A stretch of 64,000 bases of DNA from Tritrichomonas foetus (lineage: Eukaryota; Parabasalia; Tritrichomonadida; Tritrichomonadidae): contig MLAK01001259.1 of assembly GCA_001839685.1 (NCBI GenBank), positions 166,235-230,234 on the forward strand, given 5' to 3'. Both the position numbers and the translations under genes were made by a program. Shown here piece after piece: positions 29,365-39,979 of the stretch; position 1 is the first letter of the stretch; the number at the start of each line of letters is the position of its first letter. The notes beneath the pieces are model-generated. The model made no database searches. It was given only the letters and a program-made list of their open reading frames with translations, and was not told the DNA's origin.

Positions 29365-30084
29365 TCATTGTATTGGAATTGGGAACATGATTTTTGGTCT
29401 TATTTCCTCTTCAGGGAATCTTTTTTTGAAAAAGTCGAGCAGAACAAAAATTGTTTGCTTTTTCAATGCACGAAGGTCAATTTGGACATCTGTTCCACAC
29501 GTGCTTATGTTTGGACAATCTTCTTCCAATATATTGGAAAGTGCAAGAATATCGCTCGGTTTGGATATTTTTCTTGAGCAGCGAATGATAAACTCGAGAT
29601 CATATGATGCAATTTTCATTTCTTCTGGTTTCATGGTCATTGTCAGAGGGAAGTGCGGTTTGATCGTTTCTGGTGAATTTAAGATCAATTCGTCAATTTT
29701 CTTTCTTAAAATATTGCATTTTTCTGTCCATTTTTTTTCTTGGAAAAGCTCGAAACGTTTCATCTTCTTTTCATATTTCCGGTTGAACTCGCGCGCGATT
29801 AAACGTAAAAGCGGATCTTTTGTTGATTTGTGTAATATCGCCATAAAAAATAATTTCATATCGCGATGCCAGTCTTTCGCGCTGGCATAGGTTCCATCGT
29901 TCGATCGTTCTTTGATAACATCTAGGCTTTGTTTTTGTGGCGGGTAATTATCGGGATTATTATTTGAAGGATAACGGCATGAAAAAGGGACGCGATAAAC
30001 TTGAGCGATTGGATATTGAAGAAGCTCATCAACTATCTGATTGCAAAGATCTTTCTGAATTTCCCAGGTTACATTCTCCACCAT
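29365..30084 (-). CDS. Bromodomain protein with BET-like C-terminal segment, acetyl-lysine Asn missing
   Basis: 239 residues from ATG 30084. Residues 15-105 fit a bromodomain: PIAQVYRVPF for the ZA-loop start, NYPPQKQSLDVIKERSNDGTY for the P.YY.IK.PMDL..I...L region, and DWHRDMKLFF for helix B. In the usual NxxxYN segment the asparagine that hydrogen-bonds acetyl-lysine is Ser by my alignment (FFMAILHKSTKD). The C-terminal third (about 165-220) resembles an NET domain. Many short trichomonad proteins have this pairing. Predicted chromatin reader; acetyl-lysine binding is doubtful. A CCAATCAAAA/AAGGTGAATTTT element lies about 100-140 bases upstream. Confidence 0.75.
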   Translation of the reverse strand: MVENVTWEIQKDLCNQIVDELLQYPIAQVYRVPFSCRYPSNNNPDNYPPQKQSLDVIKERSNDGTYASAKDWHRDMKLFFMAILHKSTKDPLLRLIAREFNRKYEKKMKRFELFQEKKWTEKCNILRKKIDELILNSPETIKPHFPLTMTMKPEEMKIASYDLEFIIRCSRKISKPSDILALSNILEEDCPNISTCGTDVQIDLRALKKQTIFVLLDFFKKRFPEEEIRPKIMFPIPIQ

Positions 30085-30090
30085 ATGCAA

Positions 30091-30970
30091 TTATGGTGAA
30101 TTGTCCAAACATACTAGGTGAAATATGATTCTAAAAATGTCGAAACGTCAATTATTCACAATATAATTATCGTCGAAATAAACCAATCAAAAGGCTAGTG
30201 AAGGTGAATTTTATATAAACTATTGAAAGTTGAATAGTTTCTCTAATCTTTTTGGTGAAGAATTCTCCAAAGTTTACAATTATCTTATCAATCATTAAAA
30301 ATATTATCTAATCATTCGTTTTAAGGAAGAAAAAAAAAATAGTATAAAAATACAAAAAAAGATGATGATTTTTCAGAGGTACCATTTTAATTTCTGACTA
30401 ATAACTACTTCATCAAACTTGTTCATACATTTAAGAAAATCCTAAATGGATTGACAACATGACATAGTGGAACAGTATTTCCAAACATTTGTAGATTTTC
30501 ACCAATTCTTTCTCATCAAATTCACGTGAATAACTCAATCACTTGCTAATAAACTTTTCTATAATCGAAAATCCATAATTTTAAATTATTCAATTAATTT
30601 CAACAATTATTCTTATTCTGAGAATTTCGTACATATTTTTTTAATCCATAACACCTTTTTGTGCAATGAAGGATTCTTTTCATGATGTACAATATGATTC
30701 ATTATGGGGATGTATTGAATTGAAAAGACGATCTGTCTATTAACCACAATGTTTATTATGATGCTCATCTTTGAATCACCTCATAGCGATTGCAGTTTCA
30801 AGTACATGAATGAGCACTCATCATCAAAAATAAAAAATATAAAAATACTACTTCACAATCAGCTAATCTCAGAGAAAATCGAACACCAAAAGTGAGCAAC
30901 AACTTTTTCTCCAATAATAACTTTGATATTTTAATATATTGTGAGATACTAGTTAACTCAATTCACAAAT
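30091..30970. other. Intergenic spacer, no gene supported
   Basis: AT-rich DNA upstream of the bromodomain gene. It carries copy 2 of the two-block element (30176-30222) and A/T runs near 30325. No gene seen. Confidence 0.4.
30176..30222. repeat. Copy 2 of the two-block element: CCAATCAAAA plus AAGGTGAATTTTAT
   Basis: GAAATAAACCAATCAAAA followed after 8 bases by AAGGTGAATTTTATATAAAC. It is 92-138 bases upstream of the bromodomain ATG. See 27323-27372. Confidence 0.6.
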
Positions 30971-31718
30971 TCACACCAATATCATCAGGCTAATATTGAT
31001 ATCAACAAATTTTTCATATTTCGTATCACATTCAACAATGAAGCTTATTGAATGACGATCCCTTGTTTCTTCAACGATATCTTCACGGTAACTTGCTTCT
31101 TTAAAATCTTTTGTGCTCAAAGGAGAACAACTGCAAACAAATCCATGAAATTGCGTGATGTTTTGTGAAGTTTCCTAACCCTCAAAATCGTGGCTATCAA
31201 CAAAAAAGATTGGAACATTAAAATCTTCTTGATTACATGAAATTTCTTTCAGATATTGAACCTCAACTTCCTTATAATGCGTTTTTTTAATTTCTCGATT
31301 GAGTTGATTTGGAAGTAAAGAATAACATTTCGTAAAAACAATACATATGTTTTTCAAATGTGATTTTGTAGAAAAAGCATTATAAGTGAATTTTAAAAGA
31401 TCTTTCACACCTTGTGAAAATCTATCTGCTTGTCCATTCAAAACAACAACAACGGTATTTACACCACGTGAATAATCACGAAGTAATGATGCTAAATTTT
31501 GAATTTGAACAGAACTGATTGAATTACCATCTGCTAAGCCTTCTGTATCAATAACCCATCGTTTCATTCCATCAATCATATTAGATTCTGTTACTGCTTT
31601 TTTGTCACAGGAGTTGACTATCTGATTGTTTAAAGCATTCTTTTTGTAAATATAAATTTCCAAATGAAATTTTACCTGCACCTGTATAACCAACAGCTAG
31701 AATTGAAGCTTCATTCAT
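30971..31718 (-). pseudogene. Broken AIG1-type (GIMAP-like) GTPase gene, copy 1
   Basis: ATG 31718 begins MNEASILAVGYTGAGKISFG, an AIG1-type start with a P-loop in which the S/T after GK is Ile. The frame breaks near 31610-31640. Beyond the shift the GTPase continues in another frame: MKRWVIDTEGLADG (G3 DTEG), VNTVVVVLNGQADRFSQGVKDLL, NICIVFTKCY (G4 region) and FFVDSHDFEG. An in-frame TAG at 31175-31177 follows, yet similarity-like sequence continues to about 30971 (QNITQFHGFVCS; REDIVEETR). One frameshift plus one nonsense codon and a damaged P-loop mark a pseudogene. The family is expanded in trichomonads. Head-to-head with copy 2. Confidence 0.75.
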
Positions 31719-32044
31719 CTCTGATGTAAATAGTGATGTGTTTTTATAAGAAAAAACTAAAGTATAACCGGTCAAACGAAAAGTCAAATTAACGAAAATT
31801 GAGAACAATCAGTTATTCATAAAGCATATCTTCCCTCTCAATTTCACAATGTCAAATCATCTTTCAATCAATACTATATCATAGGCATGTATATTTGAAT
31901 AACAATATAAACACTGGAATAATGGCATACTCAAATTAATATCACCATCAGAATTCATCAGGCATTCATTTTAAATGAAAAGATAAATGTTATTGAAATC
32001 TCTCTGATGGCATACTTAGATGACTTCATTTCATTTTTTTCAAA

Positions 32045-33300
32045 ATGAAAAACAATACTATTGTTATAATGAACATTGGTGATACGGGAGTCAGAAAAAG
32101 ATGTTTTGGAAACCTTTTTCTAGATAAAGAAGTATTTCATCATACTCAATCACCATTTCCTGTGACAATAGAAGAAGAAGCCGGTGAATCAATTGTTCAA
32201 GGAATGAAAAGAATTTCCATTGATACAGAGGGACTTGAAGATGGACAAAATCGAAGTTCGAAACAAATCAAAAATTTAACCAAATTCATTCATCATTGGG
32301 ATAAAGGATTTAATGCAATCTCAATCATTTTAAATGGCCAAAATCGGCGTTTCTCACAATAAGTTAAAGATATTATTCAATTTGCTTATGAATCAATTGA
32401 TGATGTCTCAATTCTCAATAACATTTGTATTGTCTTTACTCGATGTTATAAAATATATTCAAACAATCCAAATCGAACTGTTTAAAAGAATGAATATAAG
32501 AAACTTGTTCAAAATTTCTTGAAAACGATTTCTAAAAGCACATTTATTCCCGAGGTTCCTGTCTTGATAGTGAAGATAAAACATAATAAGAAACGGAATC
32601 TAATTTAACCCAATTTGTTGGTTGGGTTTAATCAAGAAATCGTGTTGATTCGAAACAATTTTAGGTTGCTAAATTCAAAGAATGAACCGAAAATGAATAT
32701 CTAAATGGTCACTTTGTCAATTCATTTACACGTGATAATATTAAATATCATGTTTTGGAAGACCAAGTTCGTAAGAAAATCATACCAAACAATGGGGAAC
32801 AAGTTCAATATGGTGAATGGATCACCAAGGCAACACAAGAAATTCCTGTTGAAAAGTATTCAAAAGAGTATCGTCATGGTGTTAGTGAAGGATATACATA
32901 CTCTGGACAATGCCTATACCAAAATTACAAAGACATTGAAAGAAGTAAAACAACCAACTTGCTAACGAATAAAGTTACTTATGGGAATTGGATTGAGACA
33001 GCAAGATGGAAAAAAGAATGTGGAAAGAAAACACAAAGAACATTAAATCGATCTCGAGGACAAGAAATTCGGGAATGTGAACATCACAGTGGGCATTCAA
33101 TGACGGGATTCAGCAGGAAACCTCATACTCATTTCCGAATCTATCGGGAATATTGGAAAGAAGAATATATTAAAACAACCGATTATGATAGAAATATAAC
33201 AAGAGGAAGTTGGAGTGAAGTCAGTGGATCAAGGATAAGAGAGTTTTGTTATTCTGATCGTGAGCGTGGATGGCTTAATGACTATGTAAGGGAAATTTAA
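32045..33300 (+). pseudogene. Broken AIG1-type (GIMAP-like) GTPase gene, copy 2
   Basis: ATG 32045 begins an AIG1-like frame whose P-loop is destroyed (GDTGVRKRC in place of GxTGxGKS). G3 is intact (IDTEGLEDG). After RRFSQ there is an in-frame TAA at 32360-32362, but family sequence continues in the same frame (VKDIIQFAYES; NICIVFTRCYK) to a second TAA near 32480. Beyond it the frame shifts several times. From about 32755 to the TAA at 33298 a 181-codon tail is intact again (DQVRKKIIPNNGEQVQYGEW; TYGNWIETARWKK), resembling the lysine-rich tail that follows the G domain in this family. Its order matches copy 1, so both descend from one gene type. Confidence 0.75.
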
Positions 33301-33324
33301 GTTTTATACAAAACCCCTAAAAAC

Positions 33325-33355
<31 letters not shown>

Positions 33356-33935
33356 GAATAAAAAACATAAATTTTAATCCAATATTTATTATTGTCTTTT
33401 CCATATCAATAGAATTCATGAATTTCCAGGTAAAAAATTTTTTTCTAGTGAGATTACTATTACTACAATCTACAGATTCCTAATGGTCAAAATATTTGTG
33501 AAATATTTTCATAATATCGATGTTTACTTGGAACTAGAACGCAACAAATGAATATATCATTTAAGGAAATATATATACAAGAATTCGAAATTGTATTATG
33601 TATTATATCTTATTAGCTTATTGTTTTGCTTGTGCTTATAAATGATATGCTGATCAGATCATTTTTCATGAATAATTTCCAATGGCAGAACTAAACATGA
33701 ATAAACACCTGAACAGCAACAATTAATTAAATTCAAGTATGATCACTAATTGATCTATCTGAAAGAATTTCACCCGAACACAATAACATATTTTCCTACA
33801 TTTTAGAAGTTTTTTTGAACACGATGATTCAATAAATTACCAAAAATAATGACAAAACTGGAATTTTTTGAAATTACAATAACAAAAAGTGAAATTTTGT
33901 AATTTGATAGTTCATAAAAAGCTTTAGTTATAAGT
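33301..33935. other. Intergenic spacer with T20A11 tract
   Basis: Starts with a T20 run directly followed by A11 (33325-33355), which could fold into a hairpin. The rest is AT-rich with no gene. Confidence 0.5.
33325..33355. repeat. T20-A11 tract
   Basis: Twenty T followed immediately by eleven A, just downstream of the AIG1 pseudogene stop. Inverted-repeat character. Confidence 0.85.
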
Positions 33936-36068
33936 CTATGTCGAAAACGCATCAACTTCACGAAGAAGCACATCCACATACTTCTCATTCATTTCAGAGA
34001 ATTTCTCAAAATCATCAGGCGACTGTCCGCAGAATCTTTCAACCATTCCAACCAATTTTTCATTGGATATTTCCAAATTACTTTGATAAAGCTCAAACAT
34101 ATGAAATGCCTTTGAATGCATATCCATGAAATATGCAGTTGGATAGCTATAAATCAACACACTTCTAGCGAGATCGATTGCTGCATAAACTTTATCAACA
34201 AGTTTATTTGCAGATTGTTTTGACATTTCTTCCCATGAATTAACCATTGTTTGTCTGCATTTCTCTCTGAGGCCTTTTTCCATTTTCTGTGCATCTTTGT
34301 GCCCCTGATATCTTCTAAAGTAGTGATTCCATCTTGCAAATTTTCCTCTTATATCTGAATTCATTGGCGGCAAGTAATATTTTTTATCTTCTGGATCAAA
34401 CTTTTCTTCATCTGGTCCAATTTCTTCGTCATCATCTCCTTCGGCATTTCCACCTTTACCATCATATTTATTGCAAACGAAATGATCACCATGTGTCTTC
34501 CAATCAGCTCCACATACCCAACAAAACTCAAAATTACAACGAGAACATCTCATGTAATTACAACCACCATTTTTCTGAATTGGCGTTTTACATTTTGGAC
34601 ATTTTTTGGTCATTCTTTCGATGAATTCTTCATCAGTTGTACAATATTTACTCATTGCACGCAATTCTTGACTTTCTTTTAACTGTCTCATGTAGAATTT
34701 TGCATATTGTGGTGATTGAATTGCTTGAATGAATTGATTTTGTTCTTCAATGATAGTATCTCTTTCTTTCTTTCTTTCTTGTTGTTTAATTTTATTTTCG
34801 TTTGTTTTTTCACGAATTTTTGTTTCTTTTGCACTTCTAATAAGCTTGTCTGTACATTTAGAAAGTTCTTCTTTTAATTTCTTGATTTCTTCCAATTCTT
34901 TTCGATTAATTTCTTCATGCTCTGCACTCAGCTTCTTATTATATTCAGCATTAACTTGATGAACTTCATTCATATGAGTTCTTCTATATTCCATTAATCC
35001 AAATTCTCGTGCTTCCCATCGATTTTGGGCACGACTGAGTTTAAGCATTTCTTCTTGGATATTTTTCCATTCTTCTTTTTGTTCACATTTCATAGGGGCA
35101 TGCGCGTCTTCTTGGCAACGCCAACAAACTCTTTTTCCACAACTGCATGTTGCAACGTTGCATAGGCCAACGCTATCTAAAGTCAAGACTTGGTCGCATC
35201 CTGGAGCAGTACAGTGAATGAGTTTATTATCACGCGATATTTGGTCCTCCAAAATGAATTGTTTAAAGGATTCAGCCTTTTCATCCCCACAGAATTTGGC
35301 AACATCGCTGATGGCAATTTCTGCACCACAGCCATCGATGCGACAAACAACGGCACTTTTTCCTTGGTCAAGCTGAATTGTCATTTCTCCCTTCCAGCAA
35401 TATTCGCATAAAATGTGACCACAATAAAGCTGGTATAGCTCAACATCATCATTAAAGCAAACTTCACATTCTCCTTTTCCAACTGGATGTAGGACAAGTG
35501 GCTCATGAACCATCTCTTGGGGGACGTGTAAACTATTCAAAATATTATTTTTGACCTGCGGATTATCTAACCACTTCTGCATGAGCCGATCGGCGTTCCA
35601 GTCGTAGTGTTTGAGTAGGAGGTACGAAAGGTCGTTTGATATGAAAAGCGTGTTTGAAACTTGCTCGATTTGAGATTGTTGACGTTTGGCAAGACTTTCG
35701 GGCGTCATTGCGGATTCGATGTAAATGTCTTCTTCCGGCTCGTCTTCTTCAATGTAGTTGTCGTCTTCAATCGGCTCTTGAATCATCTCATCTTGCGGAT
35801 AAAATATGGAATTGAATAATGTCTCGGAATTGTCTTCGTTGCTGTAGAAAATACCTCGAAAGTCTTCCAATAAGTCTTTATGGTCTTTCATGAGGACGTC
35901 GTTGATGCGTTTAAACGTTTCTTCTGGAAATACGCCTGTTGATTCTTGCTCCTCAAGAATTGCATTTATCCAGTCGTTATTGGACTCATCTTCGTTGAGA
36001 ATATCTGCAATCTTGCGGGCTGTTTCATCAATGAAATCGAAGTTATCATAAAGATCTTGATTCGTCAT
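33936..36068 (-). CDS. RBR-type (Ariadne-like) E3 ubiquitin ligase with coiled-coil insertion
   Basis: 710 residues from ATG 36068; the frame is open upstream but without an ATG, and GAAAAAGTTAAG lies 26-37 bases before this ATG. Residues 1-120 are acidic. RING1 starts near 201 (CEVCFNDD...CGHILCEYCW). IBR spans about 275-345 (CTAPGCDQVL; CSCGKRVCWRCQEDAHAP). RING2 starts near 489 (KCPKCKTPIQKNGGCNYMRC) and keeps the catalytic Cys of GGCN. The C-terminal helices after 560 match the Ariadne region. Between IBR and RING2 lies a charged coiled coil of about 140 residues; this linker is only about 30 residues in typical Ariadne proteins. Function: HECT-like transfer of ubiquitin from E2 through the RING2 Cys. 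Confidence 0.9.
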   Translation of the reverse strand: MTNQDLYDNFDFIDETARKIADILNEDESNNDWINAILEEQESTGVFPEETFKRINDVLMKDHKDLLEDFRGIFYSNEDNSETLFNSIFYPQDEMIQEPIEDDNYIEEDEPEEDIYIESAMTPESLAKRQQSQIEQVSNTLFISNDLSYLLLKHYDWNADRLMQKWLDNPQVKNNILNSLHVPQEMVHEPLVLHPVGKGECEVCFNDDVELYQLYCGHILCEYCWKGEMTIQLDQGKSAVVCRIDGCGAEIAISDVAKFCGDEKAESFKQFILEDQISRDNKLIHCTAPGCDQVLTLDSVGLCNVATCSCGKRVCWRCQEDAHAPMKCEQKEEWKNIQEEMLKLSRAQNRWEAREFGLMEYRRTHMNEVHQVNAEYNKKLSAEHEEINRKELEEIKKLKEELSKCTDKLIRSAKETKIREKTNENKIKQQERKKERDTIIEEQNQFIQAIQSPQYAKFYMRQLKESQELRAMSKYCTTDEEFIERMTKKCPKCKTPIQKNGGCNYMRCSRCNFEFCWVCGADWKTHGDHFVCNKYDGKGGNAEGDDDEEIGPDEEKFDPEDKKYYLPPMNSDIRGKFARWNHYFRRYQGHKDAQKMEKGLREKCRQTMVNSWEEMSKQSANKLVDKVYAAIDLARSVLIYSYPTAYFMDMHSKAFHMFELYQSNLEISNEKLVGMVERFCGQSPDDFEKFSEMNEKYVDVLLREVDAFST

Positions 36069-37345
36069 AATTCTGAATTCTTCGAGAGGCACTGAAAAAG
36101 TTAAGGGGCATCCTTTCAAAAATCAAATGCGTACTTCATTCTTCATATAATTTCTATAATTGGTCGGTACTTTTGTTTTTCTCGAATCATAAAAATCACT
36201 TTGATCAATGAATCTATTAAATAGGTTCTGGAAATTATTGATTAAAATATGTAGAACACATCAGTGAATAGAGATTTAATGATTCTAATTTAATAAATAA
36301 TTGAACTATCATGCGTTTCAACACCATTCTAATAAAGATGATTGGGCAATTTTACTCGACAAAATCACTCAAAAAGTTTTCATGTCTTTGTTCATTACTT
36401 GTCAAATCATGATTTGCCTTCCTAACTCTTTTATATTGGTTCCACTATTATAAACTACTATATAAATTCTAAATGACGAATTTACCTTGAAAATATGAAT
36501 TTAATTATGAGATATTATTGAAATAAATATTTACAGTTAATTTATAGAAAAAGTGATAAAAATCAATACAATTGAAAAGTCGGTTTAATAGAAAAAGTTG
36601 TCATCTGGCCAATAAATATAATCCCATTTTAGATTGTTGCATTTCAATAAATGCATCTGTTCAGGGTGGGATACATCTGCTGCAATGCTGATGGTAGCTG
36701 CTTGTGTTGTTCACCAGATAAATTGTAGCAACATTCTCTCACTTTTCACTTTTCATTAATTCCAAAATATCTTTTAAAGTATATCTTTCTTCATTATTGT
36801 GTAACTTTATGTGAATCATTCAGAATTGTGCTTATTATATTTTTAATTTTTCAAAGCATTGAAATGATATTAAAAAAAAAAAAGAATCCAGTTAATTGAT
36901 TTTTCTTATCTTTATTATGGATTGTGATACTTATCTATTCATTTTTAATGAACATTTAATCTGATGTTTCGAAAAAGTTCAGTTTATGATCCTTTCGATT
37001 TGTTTCATGTTTGTTTTTTGACTTTCCAACACAAAAAATCACAGGCTTTAAATAAGATCTCGATATTTATGATAATAATGATTCAATATAATCGATGAAG
37101 ATCTTTTTATGGATTATAAGATAGGATACATGAGAAACGTCATTTAAATCATTATATTAAAAATATGAAAAATATCAAAAATATTGTAAAAAAATAATTT
37201 ATTCATTTCTGAAATAAAAGACTTTTCAATACAATCGAAAATCTTCAACCAAACAAAGCTTGGTTAATTTAAATGTTATTTTACGCAATTTTAGATTAAA
37301 TCTTTTATGTAATGAAAAATTCCATTTCTGCAATTCACATAAAAA
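36069..37345. other. Intergenic spacer, no gene supported
   Basis: The first 40 bases are the RBR promoter (GAAAAAGTTAAG). Further copies of GAAAAAGTT lie near 36592 and 36973. A less AT-rich patch at about 36655-36745 stands out but shows no ORF or recognisable RNA fold. Confidence 0.4.
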
Positions 37346-38170
37346 TTACTTTTTCAATCTTCCCGCAAGCGTCCTTCTTCTTTCAGCACTCCGCGTGAAC
37401 TGTGGTGGAGTGAGTGTGAAACAGGGTGGATTTCCAATCTGATTTTGATTTTGGTTTTTTGCCATTTTCAGATTTTTCCCTCCTTTTTTATTCGCGCCTT
37501 CATTTCGGAAATCCATGCAAAGCAGTTCCAGGCTTGGCATTGATTCCGTCTGGTTAATCGCACCGACTGCTGGAGGGGCCAGCGAGGTTGGCGATGATGG
37601 AGCAGATGAAACATCACCGGATTTTTGATATCCCAAGTTTTGGCTCTGGTTTTTATTGAATGTAATCAAACGAAGAATTTTTTGATGCTCTTCTGTTTTT
37701 GAAGCAACCGATTTCCTTTTTTCTTGAACCTGCTCAACAAGGCGGGCCAATTCGTTGAAATCGTAGCCATTATCTGCATTCGAATCAGATGAAGATTTCT
37801 GGCATTCAGCGAGAAGGTCGTTATAAAATTTGGACGTGAGTTCTTCCTCTTGTTTTGTTGTAGGAACCAATTTTTGGTAAACGTAATTATTTTCGTCTTC
37901 GATCTGTTTTTGGATTTCTTGCTGTTTGTTGATTAGCGAAATGAGTTCTTTTTTGAGGAAAGCTATTTCGGCTTCTTCTTTAGTTAGCTGCTCTTTCGTT
38001 AAAGCGATTTCTGCCGCATAATTTTCTGATTGATCATTATTGTTGTTGGATAAATCTTCGTTGTCAAGCTTCTGCTGTGCTTTCAAGACGGATATACGCT
38101 CATGGAGTTTCGCATTCTCATTCTGTATGTTTAGAATTTGCTCGAGAATGTCGTCTTTTTTTGAAGACAT
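37346..38170 (-). CDS. Uncharacterised coiled-coil protein
   Basis: 274 residues from ATG 38170. Two coiled-coil stretches fill residues 5-40 and 50-110 (ALTKEQLTKEEAEIAFLKKELISLINKQQEIQKQ), with a third near 135-165. The C-terminal 100 residues are disordered, rich in Ser, Pro, Asn and Gln, and end basic (RSAERRRTLAGRLKK). No family recognised. It may be a spindle- or basal-body-associated adaptor, but this is a guess. ATAGGCTACTTTTT lies 110 bases upstream, as it does before the DMX-like gene. Confidence 0.75.
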   Translation of the reverse strand: MSSKKDDILEQILNIQNENAKLHERISVLKAQQKLDNEDLSNNNNDQSENYAAEIALTKEQLTKEEAEIAFLKKELISLINKQQEIQKQIEDENNYVYQKLVPTTKQEEELTSKFYNDLLAECQKSSSDSNADNGYDFNELARLVEQVQEKRKSVASKTEEHQKILRLITFNKNQSQNLGYQKSGDVSSAPSSPTSLAPPAVGAINQTESMPSLELLCMDFRNEGANKKGGKNLKMAKNQNQNQIGNPPCFTLTPPQFTRSAERRRTLAGRLKK

Positions 38171-38581
38171 TTTTTTTGAGATTTTACTTTTTTTGAATTT
38201 TCAATATGATGTTAATTTTCACTTTTTGAATAATTTTAAGTTCGATTTCTTTTCAATTTTCTATTTAAACCATTCAAACGATAGGCTACTTTTTGACTGT
38301 GATTGAACAAATATAATATCAAATAATTTTTTATTCATGTTTTCTTTAAAAAAAATAAATGAAAAAGTTCTCAAATGATGAGCGATTTTGAGTGGCAGTA
38401 GTCTCTTTACCGCTTTCTCATTGTTAGAAAATCATCAATTGATTTTGTTTTAACACACTCACATGAAAAATCCATAAATCAATACATATAAAATCCCTAT
38501 CTGACCTACCTCAAATTATGATCTAAAATAAAACTGTATGATACTTTTAGTATATAATATAGATTTATTAGACATCAACAA
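38171..38581. other. Spacer with promoter elements of the coiled-coil gene
   Basis: ACTTTTTTTGAATTTTC, ACTTTTTGAAT (38221) and ATAGGCTACTTTTTG (38281) lie upstream of the coiled-coil gene. The rest is AT-rich without a gene. Confidence 0.4.
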
Positions 38582-39979
38582 TTATTCTTCTTCAGTTTGT
38601 TTCAAGTAATTTTCTCTGAAGTTTCTTGATAAATTTGCTATATCTTCATTTTCGTCATGTTCCAATTTTGAAAAGATTTCAGGTCCGTCATTTATATTAA
38701 ACCTTTTCATTAGCAAAGATTTTCTTCCACTTGTTTCAGCTTCATTAAAAATGTTTGTCAAACAATTCAATGCTGCAAGTGTGAGTTCCTCATCATCAAA
38801 CTCGATTAATGTTAAAAATAATGCAATTGACTTTGTTTGAATAATTCTATCACATGCATAGGATATATCTTGTTGAATAATATTACAAATTAGTAGTCCT
38901 ATTTGAACTTTGTCCACAAACTTGGCATTATCGATAGCAAAAGCAGCCTGTCCGATAATTCCGAATTTAATCATATCATGAACATAATCTGGTCTTCGAT
39001 AGACGATTTTTGAAATTGTTCGATAAATTTGTCTCTGGCACATTTGATCTGTTGTATCTCCAAGAAGATTCAAAAGTGCATTTAATGATAAATCTGGAAT
39101 TTCATGATTCATTTCATAAATGTAAGAAATAAAAATCATTCCAGGAATTAAATTATAACTTTCTTCATCATCAAAAATATCAGATGCAAATGATAAAATT
39201 TCAGGTGCCATGATATTTTCAGTTAATTGCGGAACATTTCTTAAGATTCGAATGAGAATCCAATAGCATGAGTGATGAAGCTTTGGATCACCTAAACTCA
39301 GGCCTTTTTGCGCAATTGCTATTAGTGTAATACATTGTTCTTCATTCAATGGGAATTTGGAATAACAACATGCAAGATCAATTGCTGCTTCTCGAACACA
39401 TAAATCGAAATGTGATAAGAAAGATTGTATTTTTGTAAGTGGAACCATTTCTAATAAAGCATCACGAAGTTGTTCACTTTGTGAGCAAATATTATAAAGA
39501 CAACAAAGCGCAAAATAAAGAACAGGCGAAAATTGATGATTCACAAACTCAACACAAAAATTCATGAAATCAAAACTTAAAAGTGACATTGGATATGCAG
39601 GACCTTTCGATTGCAATAATGTGATGATATGGAAAGCACTTTGTGCTAATTGCACTTGCGAGACTGAGCTGCATAATGTTTGAAGAACTGATTCAAATCG
39701 TGTGTTATAAAATTCTTCGACATCATCAAATCCGTTCTTAAAAATATATGTCGAAAATTCATCCAAGTATTTTTTAAGGTCATCTAATCGGGATTCATCA
39801 AAAGCTTTAATGATTTTTTCATAATGTTCAATAGGCGGGATGGTCATATCAGAATGTGAATCTGGGACTTTGTCATTTAATACTTGGAAGCTTCTTTCAA
39901 ATGCGTAGTTTATTGACAGTTTATCGAAATCTGTTGGTTCTTCTATATTTTTGATGAGAGATGATTCTAAACCTTCCAT
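38582..39979 (-). CDS. Armadillo/HEAT-like helical-repeat protein
   Basis: 465 residues from ATG 39979, helical throughout. Repeated two- to three-helix units of about 40 residues can be followed from residue 100 to 430 (LYFALCCLYNICSQSEQLRDALLEM; FLSHFDLCVREAAIDLACCYSK; TLIEFDDEELTLAALNCLTNIFN). The spacing and the LxxALxxLxNI pattern fit ARM repeats of the importin-alpha type. The N-terminus lacks a clear basic importin-beta-binding domain, so an importin-alpha call is not justified. Cytosolic or nuclear scaffold. Divergent from ATG101 with 304 bp between ATGs. Confidence 0.75.
   Translation of the reverse strand: MEGLESSLIKNIEEPTDFDKLSINYAFERSFQVLNDKVPDSHSDMTIPPIEHYEKIIKAFDESRLDDLKKYLDEFSTYIFKNGFDDVEEFYNTRFESVLQTLCSSVSQVQLAQSAFHIITLLQSKGPAYPMSLLSFDFMNFCVEFVNHQFSPVLYFALCCLYNICSQSEQLRDALLEMVPLTKIQSFLSHFDLCVREAAIDLACCYSKFPLNEEQCITLIAIAQKGLSLGDPKLHHSCYWILIRILRNVPQLTENIMAPEILSFASDIFDDEESYNLIPGMIFISYIYEMNHEIPDLSLNALLNLLGDTTDQMCQRQIYRTISKIVYRRPDYVHDMIKFGIIGQAAFAIDNAKFVDKVQIGLLICNIIQQDISYACDRIIQTKSIALFLTLIEFDDEELTLAALNCLTNIFNEAETSGRKSLLMKRFNINDGPEIFSKLEHDENEDIANLSRNFRENYLKQTEEE

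Noticed and set aside
36655..36745. Less AT-rich patch that could be a small structured RNA
   Set aside because: No C/D or H/ACA boxes, Pol III terminator or stable stem could be shown by eye.
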